23,262 bases of DNA, taken from positions 1 through 23,262 of the forward strand of contig CAZLPW010000026.1 of assembly GCA_964561495.1 (NCBI GenBank), written 5' to 3'. Position 1 is the stretch's first letter; every line of letters begins with the position of its first letter. The position numbers and the translations under genes are program-made. Of this stretch, positions 1 to 9,400 are shown piece after piece. This stretch comes from CAZLPW01 sp964561495. GTDB taxonomy: Bacteria > Fidelibacterota > Marinisomatia > Marinisomatales > UBA1611. Under the pieces are notes generated by a model. That model saw only the letters and a program-made list of their open reading frames with translations, was not told the origin of the DNA and ran no database searches.

Positions 1-243
1 ATGATTCATCAACCGCTTGGTGGTGCTGAAGGTCAAGCTACAGATATTAAAATTCAGGCTGATGAAATTTTAAGAATGAAAAAACAACTAAATAAAATAT
101 TAGCTAAAAACACTGGTCAAACACTCAGGAAAATTGAGTTAGACACTGACCGGAATAATTTTATGAATTCGGAGGAAGCAAAAAGCTATGGTATTATTGA
201 TTCAATTTTGACTAAAAGAAAACTAAAAGAAAATGAGTCTTAA
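1..243 (+). CDS. clpP: ATP-dependent Clp protease proteolytic subunit ClpP, C-terminal part (5' end outside window)
   Basis: This is the last 80 residues of ClpP, the serine peptidase that forms the barrel of the ClpXP/ClpAP protease. A full subunit is about 195-200 residues, so roughly 120 lie upstream of the window, and the first Met shown is internal. The segment MIHQPLGG (residues 1-8) is the block around the catalytic His, which is His3 here and His122 in E. coli. GQATDI (11-16), the helix to TGQ (38-40) and the EEAKSYGIID block also match the family. Aligning from the His without gaps puts Asn52 (DTDRNNF) at the place of E. coli catalytic Asp171, a notable change. The stop overlaps the clpX start by 11 nt, so the two genes are translationally linked. 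Family identity is certain; full activity is not. Confidence 0.93.
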   Translation: MIHQPLGGAEGQATDIKIQADEILRMKKQLNKILAKNTGQTLRKIELDTDRNNFMNSEEAKSYGIIDSILTKRKLKENES

Positions 244-1387
244 AACTAGGAAGAGTAGTGAGCTTGGACTCTCGCTAAGTAAAAGCTCTGATTCAAATAA
301 TGAAGGTTTTAAAGTGCGTTTGCAAAAGCCAACAAAGATAAAATCATATCTAGATACTCATGTAATTGGTCAAGAACAAGCAAAAAAAACGATCGCAGTA
401 TCAGTATATAATCATTACAAAAGAATAATTCATCAATCTTATCAATCTGATGTTGAAATAAGTAAGAGTAATATTTTATTAATTGGGCCTACTGGAACTG
501 GGAAAACTTTAATTGCTGAAACGCTTGCTCGATTTTTATCGGTTCCATTCGCTATTGCCGATGCCACCACATTGACTGAAGCTGGATATGTCGGAGATGA
601 TGTCGAAAATATTTTGGTAAGATTATTGCAAGTAGCAAACTTTAATATAGAGGCAGCTGAAAAAGGAATTATTTATATTGATGAGATAGACAAAATAGGC
701 AGGAAAAGCTCAAGTACTTCAATCACCAGAGATGTTAGTGGTGAAGGGGTTCAGCAGGCATTACTGAAAATTTTAGAGGGCACAATTTCCACCGTCCCGC
801 CGAAAGGAGGTAGGAAGCACCCTGAGCAAAGCTTAATACCCATTGATACTTCGAACATATTATTTATTTGTGGAGGATCTTTTTCGGGTCTTGAAGAAAT
901 TATTCAGGGCCGTATGGGTAATTCAGATTTTGGTTTTGGAAAAAATAGATATACAAATAAGCAGAATACTGTAGAAAATCCTTTTTCTAATATTAGACAG
1001 GAAGATTTAATTAGGTATGGCATGATACCTGAGTTAGTTGGTCGGTTACCTATTTTATCTGCTCTTGATAATTTATCAGATTCAGAGATGTTAAGAATCC
1101 TAAAGGAACCAAAAAATGCTTTGGTAAAACAATATGAAAAACTATTTTTAATTGAAGGAGTTAAGCTAGAATTTCAAGAATCTGCACTTAAAGAAATTGT
1201 AGAATTATCAAAAAAAAGAAATTCTGGTGCTAGGGCTTTACGCTCAATAATGGAAGAAGCGTTGCTTGATATCATGTACGATATCCCTGAAATGGTAGGT
1301 GTAGAGAAGGTGATTATTACTAAGCAAACAATTCAGAAAGGTTCTTCTAAAATTTTCAAAAAAAACAAAAAGCGTAAGTCTGCTTAA
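233..1387 (+). CDS. clpX: ATP-dependent Clp protease ATP-binding subunit ClpX, lacking the N-terminal zinc-binding domain
   Basis: This is the AAA+ unfoldase partner of ClpP. Visible motifs are VIGQEQAKK (44-52), Walker A GPTGTGKT (85-92), pore-1 loop GYVGDD (118-123), Walker B IIYIDEID (146-153), the GVQQALLKILEGT block (172-184), the RKH pore loop (194-196), the GRLP arginine finger (Arg271) and sensor-2 GAR (332-334). The ClpP-docking loop reads FGF (233-235) where E. coli has IGF, a mild change that keeps it hydrophobic. The protein has 384 residues against about 420 for typical ClpX. Only about 30 polar residues precede the AAA+ core and they contain no cysteines, so the usual four-cysteine zinc-binding domain is absent. 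The ATG at 233 lies inside the end of clpP and has no clear Shine-Dalgarno sequence. No in-frame zinc domain can lie upstream, because that DNA encodes ClpP in another frame. Confidence 0.95.
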   Translation: MSLKTRKSSELGLSLSKSSDSNNEGFKVRLQKPTKIKSYLDTHVIGQEQAKKTIAVSVYNHYKRIIHQSYQSDVEISKSNILLIGPTGTGKTLIAETLARFLSVPFAIADATTLTEAGYVGDDVENILVRLLQVANFNIEAAEKGIIYIDEIDKIGRKSSSTSITRDVSGEGVQQALLKILEGTISTVPPKGGRKHPEQSLIPIDTSNILFICGGSFSGLEEIIQGRMGNSDFGFGKNRYTNKQNTVENPFSNIRQEDLIRYGMIPELVGRLPILSALDNLSDSEMLRILKEPKNALVKQYEKLFLIEGVKLEFQESALKEIVELSKKRNSGARALRSIMEEALLDIMYDIPEMVGVEKVIITKQTIQKGSSKIFKKNKKRKSA

Positions 1388-1391
1388 TAAT

Positions 1392-4076
1392 TTATTTCAC
1401 GAAAGTGATTTTATTTAGCTCTCTTATATTTTTTGCATTAAACTCAATAAAATATACTCCAGAACTTAAATCGTTTGTGTTCCAGTGTATTTGATGATTT
1501 CCACCCTTGTATATTTTATTTGTGAGGGTGGTAACATTTCTCCCTTTTATATCAAACATCCTTAAAGTGACTGGTGAATTATTATTTGAAGGGGCGTTAA
1601 AAGAGATTGTAAGGTGTGAGTTAAATGGATTTGGATAGACCTGTTCTAAAGAAAACTCAATTGGAATTGCATGACTAACATTGTTTAGGACTTGATCCAT
1701 TAAAATAGATCCACTAATATTATTTGATGGAACGCCAGAGTTTCCCCAACCATCAATTAGCAGGAATGTATTAAAATTTATAAGAATTTGATCATTTAAT
1801 TCTGCTGTAGAATCAGTTAGTCCATTAATTTTGAATAGAAAATGTGAACCTGATTCTAATGGAAATGTCCAATTAGTAAAGGCTACAATAATATCTGACC
1901 CTGATTCTTGTATTTCTAGTTCCCAATCATCTGAAAGGTCTAGATTCTCAATTATAGGAGTCCAGGTTCCATCATGATTAAGATCGGTAAAGGGTTCATT
2001 TTGATTAAAAACATCATCGTTATTTAAATCTTCGTATGGCTCTTCAATAAAAGAAATTAGATCTGGACTTAGTGAAAATTGTAAAACCCCCATTTGTATA
2101 GGGACAGTATTTGCAAGAAAGACTGAAAAAGAAGTGCCGCCATTTATAGTACCAGACCCATTTTCAATACTAAAAACTTGTTCAAGCTCAGTTATTCTAA
2201 ATAGACCATCATTATTAGATATTATTCCTATTTCGTTTCCCCCATCTGTTTCTGCATAATAGCTTAACATTGAGATTATAACATCTGATTGGATTCCAGA
2301 GTTTATTTGAACAGTTACATCTAATATATCTCCATCACCTGGATCTATTATAGGATTAACTAAAATTATTCGATTAAAATCAATTATTATTGAATCTGCG
2401 CTAGCTCTGCCTAAAGCACTGGCATCAGATACAGTTAGGATACTAGGGTTAAAAAATAATTCTATCTCAAATTCGCCAAGCGGTTGATCATTATTCAAGG
2501 AAATATTAAATGAGCCCTCTTGGTTCACAATTCCTGATCCTTGCCCAATATTTGTGGTAGCAAGTATAACTTCATTTAATTCAATATTACAGGTCATTAT
2601 TTCAGAAGGATCAGAAATATTGTTAATTCTAATCATTGAAATCTCATCATACATACTGTTAGTATTAGGGACAGTGTTATGACTAAACTCCCTGTTGTTT
2701 GTGTTACCAGGGAACACATCTCCTCCATTGCTTTGTCCGTTATTTTCAAGTGAGAACATACCGTCTGCCTGTTCTAGGGCTACTCCATAATAAGGTTCGT
2801 CATTATTTGGAGCCCAACCAGATGATGCTATTGATTCTTTTATATGCCAGATAGTCAAACCTGGTGTAGGCATTAAGGTATCCGAACCAACTTTTTGGCG
2901 GTTTTCAATGTACCAGAATTCATCGTTTACTGTTGGATGCTGAACCTTGTAAACTACATTACTGCTATGAGTCTGTTGGATTGATAGATTCTGTTCTGAA
3001 GTCACTATTTCTTGAATGTCTACCCACCCTAATTCATTTTTACACCAGCCTATCATTGTAGCTGGATACCAAGGGCTGTTTCCGCTAGTTCCCCAAGAAC
3101 CGCTTGCCATTAGCGCGAGTTTTCCAGAGCCAGTAGATGTGTAATCGGTATCGTATAAGTCTGGTAACCCTAGAGCGTGCCCGAACTCATGAGCAAGCAC
3201 ACCAATAGCAACAAAGCCTCCATTTTGTTTTTCTGGATTAAAATTATAACTATTAATTGTTACGCCATCATAAGTAACTGATAAGTTCCCAAGGCTTGAT
3301 TTGTGTGACCAAATATTTGTTAGGTCACCTTCTTCAGCTCCAGGTCCAGCGTGGGCAAGGTTCAGAGCATCTACATAACCGTCTCCATCATTATCGTATA
3401 TTGACCAATCAAACCCTTGGGCTTCTAATGAGTCAACCAGATCTCTTACTAGTCTTCTGACTCTACCGTAGCCATTATTATACCCATAATAATCATGATT
3501 ATGCTCTGCCCTTATCCAATTTGAAATGGAAACATCAGCGATAAATTGGCCATAGGACATTTCTTTATAAAAATCACGGAAGCTACCAGTATTTTCGTAG
3601 TTTTGATGTGTGTACCCCTCAAAATTCATTAGACTGTCAAACTTACTTGGATCAAAGGTCGCAGTATAATCATTAAAATCAACCAGTATCATTGGTATTT
3701 TAAAAGTATCACTTCTGGAAAAATTTAAATTTGGGATTGGTGCATCATCAATTATATCTATCGCACTGGGGATCAAAGGTTTATTTATGTTAGAAAGATA
3801 AATATTACTTTCTGGACTTGGATCAATGCCAATTCTTTGATTACTTTCAATCAGTTTGGTCCCTTTAACTTCTTTAGCATATACCCACCATCCACCATCG
3901 TTCTTTATAATTGACCAGCCCAAATATTCATGCCAGCTTCGTGTGTGATTTCCTCTTATGTTTATTTCAAGTTTTAGGTCATTTGGTTGTGTAACGGTAA
4001 ATGTTTTTGGACTTGCATTGCTTCCGTAGCATAGATGGAAGAAAAGTAATAAAAAATTAAATAGTTTGCTGATCAT
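1392..4076 (-). CDS. Secreted M6-family (immune inhibitor A-like) metalloprotease with cohesin-like domains and T9SS sorting domain
   Basis: Residue numbers are from the preferred Met at 4076, giving 894 residues. The order is: signal peptide (about 1-20, MISKLFNFLLLFF), propeptide, then an M6 peptidase domain with the zinc motif HEFGHALGLPD (296-306), a following LMASGSWG Met-turn-like segment (322-329) and a calcium-type loop DNDGDGYVD (228-236). Two beta-rich cohesin-like segments follow (about 505-629 and 635-790). The second carries paired D-L-N-x-D-D/G loops (about 683-707). The end is a type A sorting domain (808-894) with YPNPFN and SSGVYF. It is probably exported across the outer membrane and degrades extracellular protein. 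An ATG 39 nt upstream (4115) gives a poor signal sequence and lies upstream of a promoter-like pair, so 4076 is preferred. The stop is 4 nt from the clpX stop. The cohesin-like call is by eye. Confidence 0.88.
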   Translation of the reverse strand: MISKLFNFLLLFFHLCYGSNASPKTFTVTQPNDLKLEINIRGNHTRSWHEYLGWSIIKNDGGWWVYAKEVKGTKLIESNQRIGIDPSPESNIYLSNINKPLIPSAIDIIDDAPIPNLNFSRSDTFKIPMILVDFNDYTATFDPSKFDSLMNFEGYTHQNYENTGSFRDFYKEMSYGQFIADVSISNWIRAEHNHDYYGYNNGYGRVRRLVRDLVDSLEAQGFDWSIYDNDGDGYVDALNLAHAGPGAEEGDLTNIWSHKSSLGNLSVTYDGVTINSYNFNPEKQNGGFVAIGVLAHEFGHALGLPDLYDTDYTSTGSGKLALMASGSWGTSGNSPWYPATMIGWCKNELGWVDIQEIVTSEQNLSIQQTHSSNVVYKVQHPTVNDEFWYIENRQKVGSDTLMPTPGLTIWHIKESIASSGWAPNNDEPYYGVALEQADGMFSLENNGQSNGGDVFPGNTNNREFSHNTVPNTNSMYDEISMIRINNISDPSEIMTCNIELNEVILATTNIGQGSGIVNQEGSFNISLNNDQPLGEFEIELFFNPSILTVSDASALGRASADSIIIDFNRIILVNPIIDPGDGDILDVTVQINSGIQSDVIISMLSYYAETDGGNEIGIISNNDGLFRITELEQVFSIENGSGTINGGTSFSVFLANTVPIQMGVLQFSLSPDLISFIEEPYEDLNNDDVFNQNEPFTDLNHDGTWTPIIENLDLSDDWELEIQESGSDIIVAFTNWTFPLESGSHFLFKINGLTDSTAELNDQILINFNTFLLIDGWGNSGVPSNNISGSILMDQVLNNVSHAIPIEFSLEQVYPNPFNSHLTISFNAPSNNNSPVTLRMFDIKGRNVTTLTNKIYKGGNHQIHWNTNDLSSGVYFIEFNAKNIRELNKITFVK

Positions 4077-4101
4077 ATTGAGATGATATTTAGTGACACA
4101 T

Positions 4102-4129
4102 ATTATAAAAACCAAAATATCATAAACAA
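4102..4129 (-). promoter_or_regulatory. Candidate sigma70-type promoter for the M6 protease gene
   Basis: On the minus strand TTGTTT (4129-4124) is separated by 16 nt from TATAAT (4107-4102), a good match to -35 and -10 boxes. Transcription would begin near 4095, about 20 nt ahead of the ATG at 4076 and downstream of the ATG at 4115, so it supports the shorter protein. The host's promoter consensus is unknown and the region is AT-rich, so a chance match is possible. Confidence 0.4.
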
Positions 4130-4159
4130 GATGTATATTGATAACTAAATCATTAAATT

Positions 4160-4184
4160 AGCTTCCTTGTTTTTTGTGGGAGCT
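4160..4184 (+). other. Hairpin in the leader of the 14-kb operon
   Basis: AGCTTCC (4160-4166) pairs with GGGAGCT (4178-4184) to form seven base pairs, one of them G-U, around an 11-nt T-rich loop. It is followed by AT-rich sequence and the ATG at 4202. It lies between divergent genes, so it is not an obvious gene-end terminator. It could be a leader structure that stabilises or attenuates the operon mRNA, or a chance inverted repeat. The stem is weak. Confidence 0.25.
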
Positions 4185-4201
4185 GATTTATTTATTTAAA
4201 A

Positions 4202-6463
4202 ATGAGAAAAATATACACTATCATATTAACTAGTGTGACGTTTATTTTTTTAATTCAATGTCAAAAACCAGTTGAAACAGAAGACCTTATTTCTGATGAT
4301 AAAGAAAACACACTCGGCTCGTCATCTGTTGGAAGTGGATTGGATGGTTTAGTGACAGAATATTTTTATAACTTTGAGGATCAGGTAGAAGCAAAATTTT
4401 TTAGGTATCGGCCTTCCATTCTACAATATGATTATGGATCTTATTTCAGTTTTCTTCGCAAAGATCCGCCCTCTATGTCTTATAAAACATTTTCAGATTA
4501 TTTAGTATCTATGAAACCATTACCTAGTGATAGTGCTATCTATACCAGAAGGCATTATATTGATAGTCTATCTGTAGAGAACCAAGTTGTTAACGATTCA
4601 ATTTTGATATCATCCAGTCAATTTAAAAATTTAGAAAGTCTGGAATGGGATTTTGAGGCTGAGCCCTCACAACAGAGATATCGCCTGAGAAATTCAGAGT
4701 GGGTGCAATCGGATACTATGATTTATTATGCTGACACCTTTGATGTCAGTGCTTATCGGGCTGTAGTAGATACGCCTTATATCGATACTGGTATTCTTTT
4801 TGTCGATTCTTCAGAGTGGAAAGATACTAATTACGTATTCATGTCTTCTGATCCAGTAAGGTTTATAGCGGGGTTTCAATTTATACGGCAACAATTAAGT
4901 TCTGACTCATTGGTATTTAGAGAGAATACTGATTGTAATGATAATGGACAGTGGGATGTTGCTGAAAACATTATCCAAGACTACAATTTAGACAGTAAAT
5001 ATGAAATACTATATGAGTATGATGACCAAAATAATAATGGTATCTATGATGAGGGAACTGACACGCCGATTTCTGACTATAATGGTGACGGTATTTATGG
5101 AGTTGTTTATGAATTTGAAGATAGTGGAAATGGGATATGGGATGTCGCGGAAATTTGGTATGATATAGATGGGGACAGCCTGTATGATTTGAATGAACCG
5201 TATCAGGATCGTAATTGCAATCAAAAGTGGGACGGCGAAGAGGCCTATACTGATGCTAATATAAATGGGATTTATGATTCTGGAGAGGAGTTTATTGATA
5301 GAGGCAATGGTATTTTTGACAATTCTGAATCGTATACACTTCAGGATATTGATGGTGATGGAGTCCAGGAAAAAATGTTATTCTTATTATCTGACAGGCC
5401 TGATAACTTGCTAGTAGATTGGTCTGACCCGAATAATCCTATACCAAAAATGGAAATAAACTTAAATGATAACCTAGTTGATCGCTGGGGCAATATATAC
5501 GATAATATTATTGAGTCAGTTGATTTTACGGATGTTAAATACAAAGATGTTGGTAATATTGACTCATTGGTGACCCTTTTTACTCGAAAAAAGGTGGGCC
5601 ATATACTAGGAAATGAAAAAGAGCCAGAGGATTATTATATTACTAAATCGGAGTGGGTGTCCTCTAATTTAGGTGTTGAGGAGCGTAAATATAATTATCA
5701 TATTTTTTATGAATCAGATCACCTGAATCAGGTAGTGTACCCATCATATTTTTTACCTGAAGGTTTTTATTTTACACCTAACGAAATTGAAGATGGTTTT
5801 TGGCAAGAGTCCCAGCTTAAAAGTGAGATCTTATATTACACTTATAATGGCTTATTGCGTGATGGAGAGCGGGTTGACACCTCATACTATGACACGACGT
5901 CAGTAGCGGTATATTTTATTGAGAAATCATATAGAGTAAATAACTCAGAAGTGACGGTCCCCGCTGCAAAAAACAAGTACAATGATCTAGGTGTATCGGG
6001 TTTTTTGTGTCTAAGGGATAGTTCAACTGTCCTAGATGAAATTGAATGCCCCGCGGTTGATACTACGTTTAGTGATTGTTTTAAAGTTACTAGATTGATA
6101 ACCATGACGATGATTGGTTCAGGGGTTGAGTTTGGCCAGCGGACAGAAACATGGCTCGCCAAGGGACACGGTGTTGTCAAAAGTGAGGTCGATGTTCGTT
6201 GGACCGAACATCCTTATAGCGGAGGTCAAACATATAACGGGGTGCCCGATGAAAATAATGAAGCGTGGATTGGACTTAGCCGAATTGAACTTGCCGAGAT
6301 AAGAGTAGGTTTGCAAGGCAGTGCTTTTAGAAGACTAACGAATCCCGCGACAGAAATTAAATTAAAAGAGCTTGCAAATAATCCTGATTTTAACTTTGAT
6401 CCATTTATTTTAAATAACCAGACTGGGATTAACACCATAGATCTAAGGGAGCTAATTAAATGA
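4202..6463 (+). CDS. Outer-membrane lipoprotein with calcium-loop (DxNxNG) repeats
   Basis: This is a 753-residue protein of unknown function. It begins with a lipoprotein signal (basic MRK, hydrophobic stretch, then L17-I18-Q19-C20); Gln before the Cys is less usual than Gly, Ala or Ser. No Asp follows the Cys, so outer-membrane rather than inner-membrane retention is likely by the usual rule. Residues 244-390 carry a run of short acidic loops such as DCNDNGQWD, DQNNNGIYD, DYNGDGIY, DANINGIYD and DIDGDGVQ, resembling EF-hand or dockerin-type calcium loops. A motif near residue 655 (TWLAKGHGVVKSEV) resembles those in other uncharacterised surface lipoproteins. It is first in an operon, and its stop overlaps the next start by 4 nt (ATGA). 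A structural or substrate-capturing partner of the following receptor-like protein is an inference from position only. Confidence 0.8.
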   Translation: MRKIYTIILTSVTFIFLIQCQKPVETEDLISDDKENTLGSSSVGSGLDGLVTEYFYNFEDQVEAKFFRYRPSILQYDYGSYFSFLRKDPPSMSYKTFSDYLVSMKPLPSDSAIYTRRHYIDSLSVENQVVNDSILISSSQFKNLESLEWDFEAEPSQQRYRLRNSEWVQSDTMIYYADTFDVSAYRAVVDTPYIDTGILFVDSSEWKDTNYVFMSSDPVRFIAGFQFIRQQLSSDSLVFRENTDCNDNGQWDVAENIIQDYNLDSKYEILYEYDDQNNNGIYDEGTDTPISDYNGDGIYGVVYEFEDSGNGIWDVAEIWYDIDGDSLYDLNEPYQDRNCNQKWDGEEAYTDANINGIYDSGEEFIDRGNGIFDNSESYTLQDIDGDGVQEKMLFLLSDRPDNLLVDWSDPNNPIPKMEINLNDNLVDRWGNIYDNIIESVDFTDVKYKDVGNIDSLVTLFTRKKVGHILGNEKEPEDYYITKSEWVSSNLGVEERKYNYHIFYESDHLNQVVYPSYFLPEGFYFTPNEIEDGFWQESQLKSEILYYTYNGLLRDGERVDTSYYDTTSVAVYFIEKSYRVNNSEVTVPAAKNKYNDLGVSGFLCLRDSSTVLDEIECPAVDTTFSDCFKVTRLITMTMIGSGVEFGQRTETWLAKGHGVVKSEVDVRWTEHPYSGGQTYNGVPDENNEAWIGLSRIELAEIRVGLQGSAFRRLTNPATEIKLKELANNPDFNFDPFILNNQTGINTIDLRELIK
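6445..6451 (+). promoter_or_regulatory. Ribosome binding site for the TonB-receptor-like gene
   Basis: AAGGGAG ends 8 nt before the ATG at 6460, inside the end of the lipoprotein gene. It fixes that start and supports independent initiation as well as coupling. The other overlapping starts in this operon lack a comparable site. Confidence 0.5.
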
Positions 6464-9400
6464 AAAGATATTTAATCTTTCTTTTTACTATCTTTAGTTC
6501 AGTCATTCTTATTGCTGGAACAGATGGGACAATCCGGGGTAGGGTAACAGATGTCGAGGGTATGGGATTGCCTGGTGCAAATATAATTATTTCAGAGCTT
6601 GGTATGGGTGCTGCTGCGGATATGGAGGGGAATTATATATTACTAAATGTCCCTGTCGGCAGCTATGATGTTACTGTGCAAATGATTGGCTACCAAAAGC
6701 AAACAATTAAAGAAGTTGCGGTCACAATGGATCAGTCTTTGTGGCTCAATTTTAAACTTCCTGAGGCCGTTGTTGAAGGAGATGAGATAGAAGTCTTAGG
6801 TACACGGCCCCTTGTTGAGAAGGGGACTACTTCTAAAAAAGTTACTGTTAGCAAAGAGACAATAAAGGCTCTGCCTATCAGAGATTTATCTGAATTGTAT
6901 ACGCTTCAGTCTGGTGTGATCAAAATTGAGAGTAAAACTAAATCTATCCCAGGTCATCAAGATAGAGGGTTAGAAGAGATTCATGTTAGGGGAGGCAGGA
7001 CTGGTGAGGTCGCATATATGATGGATGGAATGTATGTTCGAAATCCAATTCACGGTGGTAAAGGCACAGGCACGAGGCTAAATCTTTTTGCGATTCGTGA
7101 ATTTGATTGGCAGCCTGGTGGTTTTAACGCTGAATACGGAGACGCTTTAGCCGCTGTTTCTAATTGGCACACAGCAACTGGAAGGGACGAGATTGAATAT
7201 CATTTCAAGTATGAGACCAGCAAGGTTGGGGCAATGATAAACTCAGCAATGGGGAGAGATCTGGCAACAGAAAATTATGATTTACTTCGTGGCTATGACG
7301 ATTATAATATCGGACTTGGCGGACCTGTTTTAGGTATCCCTAAACTTAATTTTTGGATTTCTGGTCAGTTTACTACAGAGGATAATTACGAGGTTTATAA
7401 ATTTGATGATAATGTATATAAAGGGAAAAAATTCTTTTTAAATCAGTTAACTACTCAGGATGTTGACACAATTGCAATGAACCAAAGAGCATTGGTTTAT
7501 CCCTGGGATGATGTCGCAGGATACAGGGGTTTTGGGTTTTCTAATACCTGGGATGTATTCGCGAAACTGAGCTATAAATTATTAAATAATCTTAAGTTCA
7601 ATGCCACATATTGGCAGGTAGCAAATCATATGCAGAGCTTCAGCTCCCGCTATACATATTGGGACGAAGGTAAAAATGAATTGTTCAGAGATACGTATCG
7701 ATACACGGCTTCTATTAACCATTCGCTTACGCCAAGGACTTTTTATACTCTAAGATACGCGAAGTTTACGCAGGATACATTTATAGGAGTCCGTCAGCGT
7801 GATAATGATGGGGATGGGTATCCTAACTGGTTTGAATGGAGAAATAAGGCTGGTTACAAAGAGATGTCTGATCCTAATAATCCCTATGTAGTGCCATATC
7901 TGATTGGAGAAGATGGTGACACGATTCGTTATACTAATGTCGATCCTGTAAGTGGATGGTATCACGGCGCTACTCCAGGTCTTTATAGTTGGGAGATGGC
8001 AGAAGATTTTGAAGATAGAAATGGTAACGGTATATATGATCCTGGCATTGATTTTTTTGATAAAAATATTCATGATGTTGATAATAGTGGAGATTGGACT
8101 GGTCCAGAAATGATAAAGGAGCTTTACTATAGAGACGGGAGCTATTGGCTAGAGCCTGAGATGTATGAGTCCTATGTTGATTTTCAGGATTATGAAAGTA
8201 TCTGGCAGGAATGGGAAAATGTACCAGGCTATTATTCAATCCCAATAAACACTAGCTTTTTACCTGGCGCTCCTAATCCTTACTACTATATGCCTGACCC
8301 AATAACAGGTGTTGGATGGGATGAGGGATTTGTTTTTGGTGGTCACGATTATATTTACAGTGATTCACGCGCTGAGACTAATGAGTATCGTTTTGATATA
8401 ACATCTCAGTTGACAGATAAGTGGAAGCTAAGGGTGGGTATAGATTGGAAATCTCATAGGCTTAATTTTTATGAGGTTGCTGAGCCATGGCTAGGTGCAG
8501 CAGCGTACACAGCCTCTTTTGCTGAATATTGGCAGGATACTGGGCCTGATAGTTTAGTGTTAGGGGATGAAGGATATACAGAGGCAGATGAAGGAGAGGA
8601 GAATGGAAGGTGGGATCCAGGTGAACAGTTTTCAGATGCCAATGGTAATGGGAAATGGGATCGATACAGAGAGCCTGTAGAGGTGTCAACATATTTTCAG
8701 AATACCTTTGAGGTTCCTTGGATGGTAATTAATTGGGGTGTGAGGCTAGATGCGGTCGATTATAATGGCCAGATTTGGTCTGATACGCTAAACAATTATA
8801 GCCCAGGTAGGCCTTGGTTTTATTCAGATCTTAATAATAATGACAAATGGGACAATGGTGAGGAGGCCTCTGACGCGGCGGGTCTCCCAAGGCAGAAAGT
8901 ATTTTTGAAAGACTCCAAGTGGTTTTATAAAATTAGTCCTCGAATTGGGTTTAGCCATGTAATTACAGATAAATCTACATTCACTTTTAACTATGGTTTA
9001 TACTATCAAACCGTTCGGTTTGCGACAGTTTATTTAAACTCTAGTAAAATGGAAAACCCTGAGGAGTTGTTTGAGCAGGGAGGTGGAAATACACAGGCTG
9101 GTAATTCAACCATCGGAGCGGAACGGACTCAGGAGTATATGGCAGGATTTAATGTTCAGGTGGGCGAGAGTTGGTCTTATTCAATTATGGCTTGGGCTAA
9201 AGACATGGATCAGATGCAGAGATTTAATTTTATGAGGTCTGGTGTATATAAATATCAGGTGGCCCAGAATGGTGACTACGGATCTGCCAGGGGCATAGAT
9301 TTAACTTTAAAATATCGAGGAAGGAGTTTCTCATCTGAGTTTCAATATACTGGATCTATAGCTAAAACAAATAGTGAATATGCATGGCAGAGTATCAGCG

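Noticed and set aside
1388..1391. Terminator between the convergent clpX and M6 protease genes
   Set aside because: Only 4 nt separate the stops and no hairpin with a T-tract was found around them. Any termination signals must lie within the opposing coding regions, and I could not identify one.
4931..5370. True type I dockerin domain in the lipoprotein
   Set aside because: The loops resemble dockerin calcium loops, but there are many irregularly spaced copies and no duplicated F-hand unit of about 22 residues, so only a calcium-loop repeat is called.
5009..6438. Several minus-strand open frames of 65-97 codons inside the lipoprotein gene, and a plus-strand frame at 6114-6302
   Set aside because: Each lies within an intact plus-strand gene with family-like features. 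Their composition reflects the complement of acidic repeats, and no initiation signals were found.
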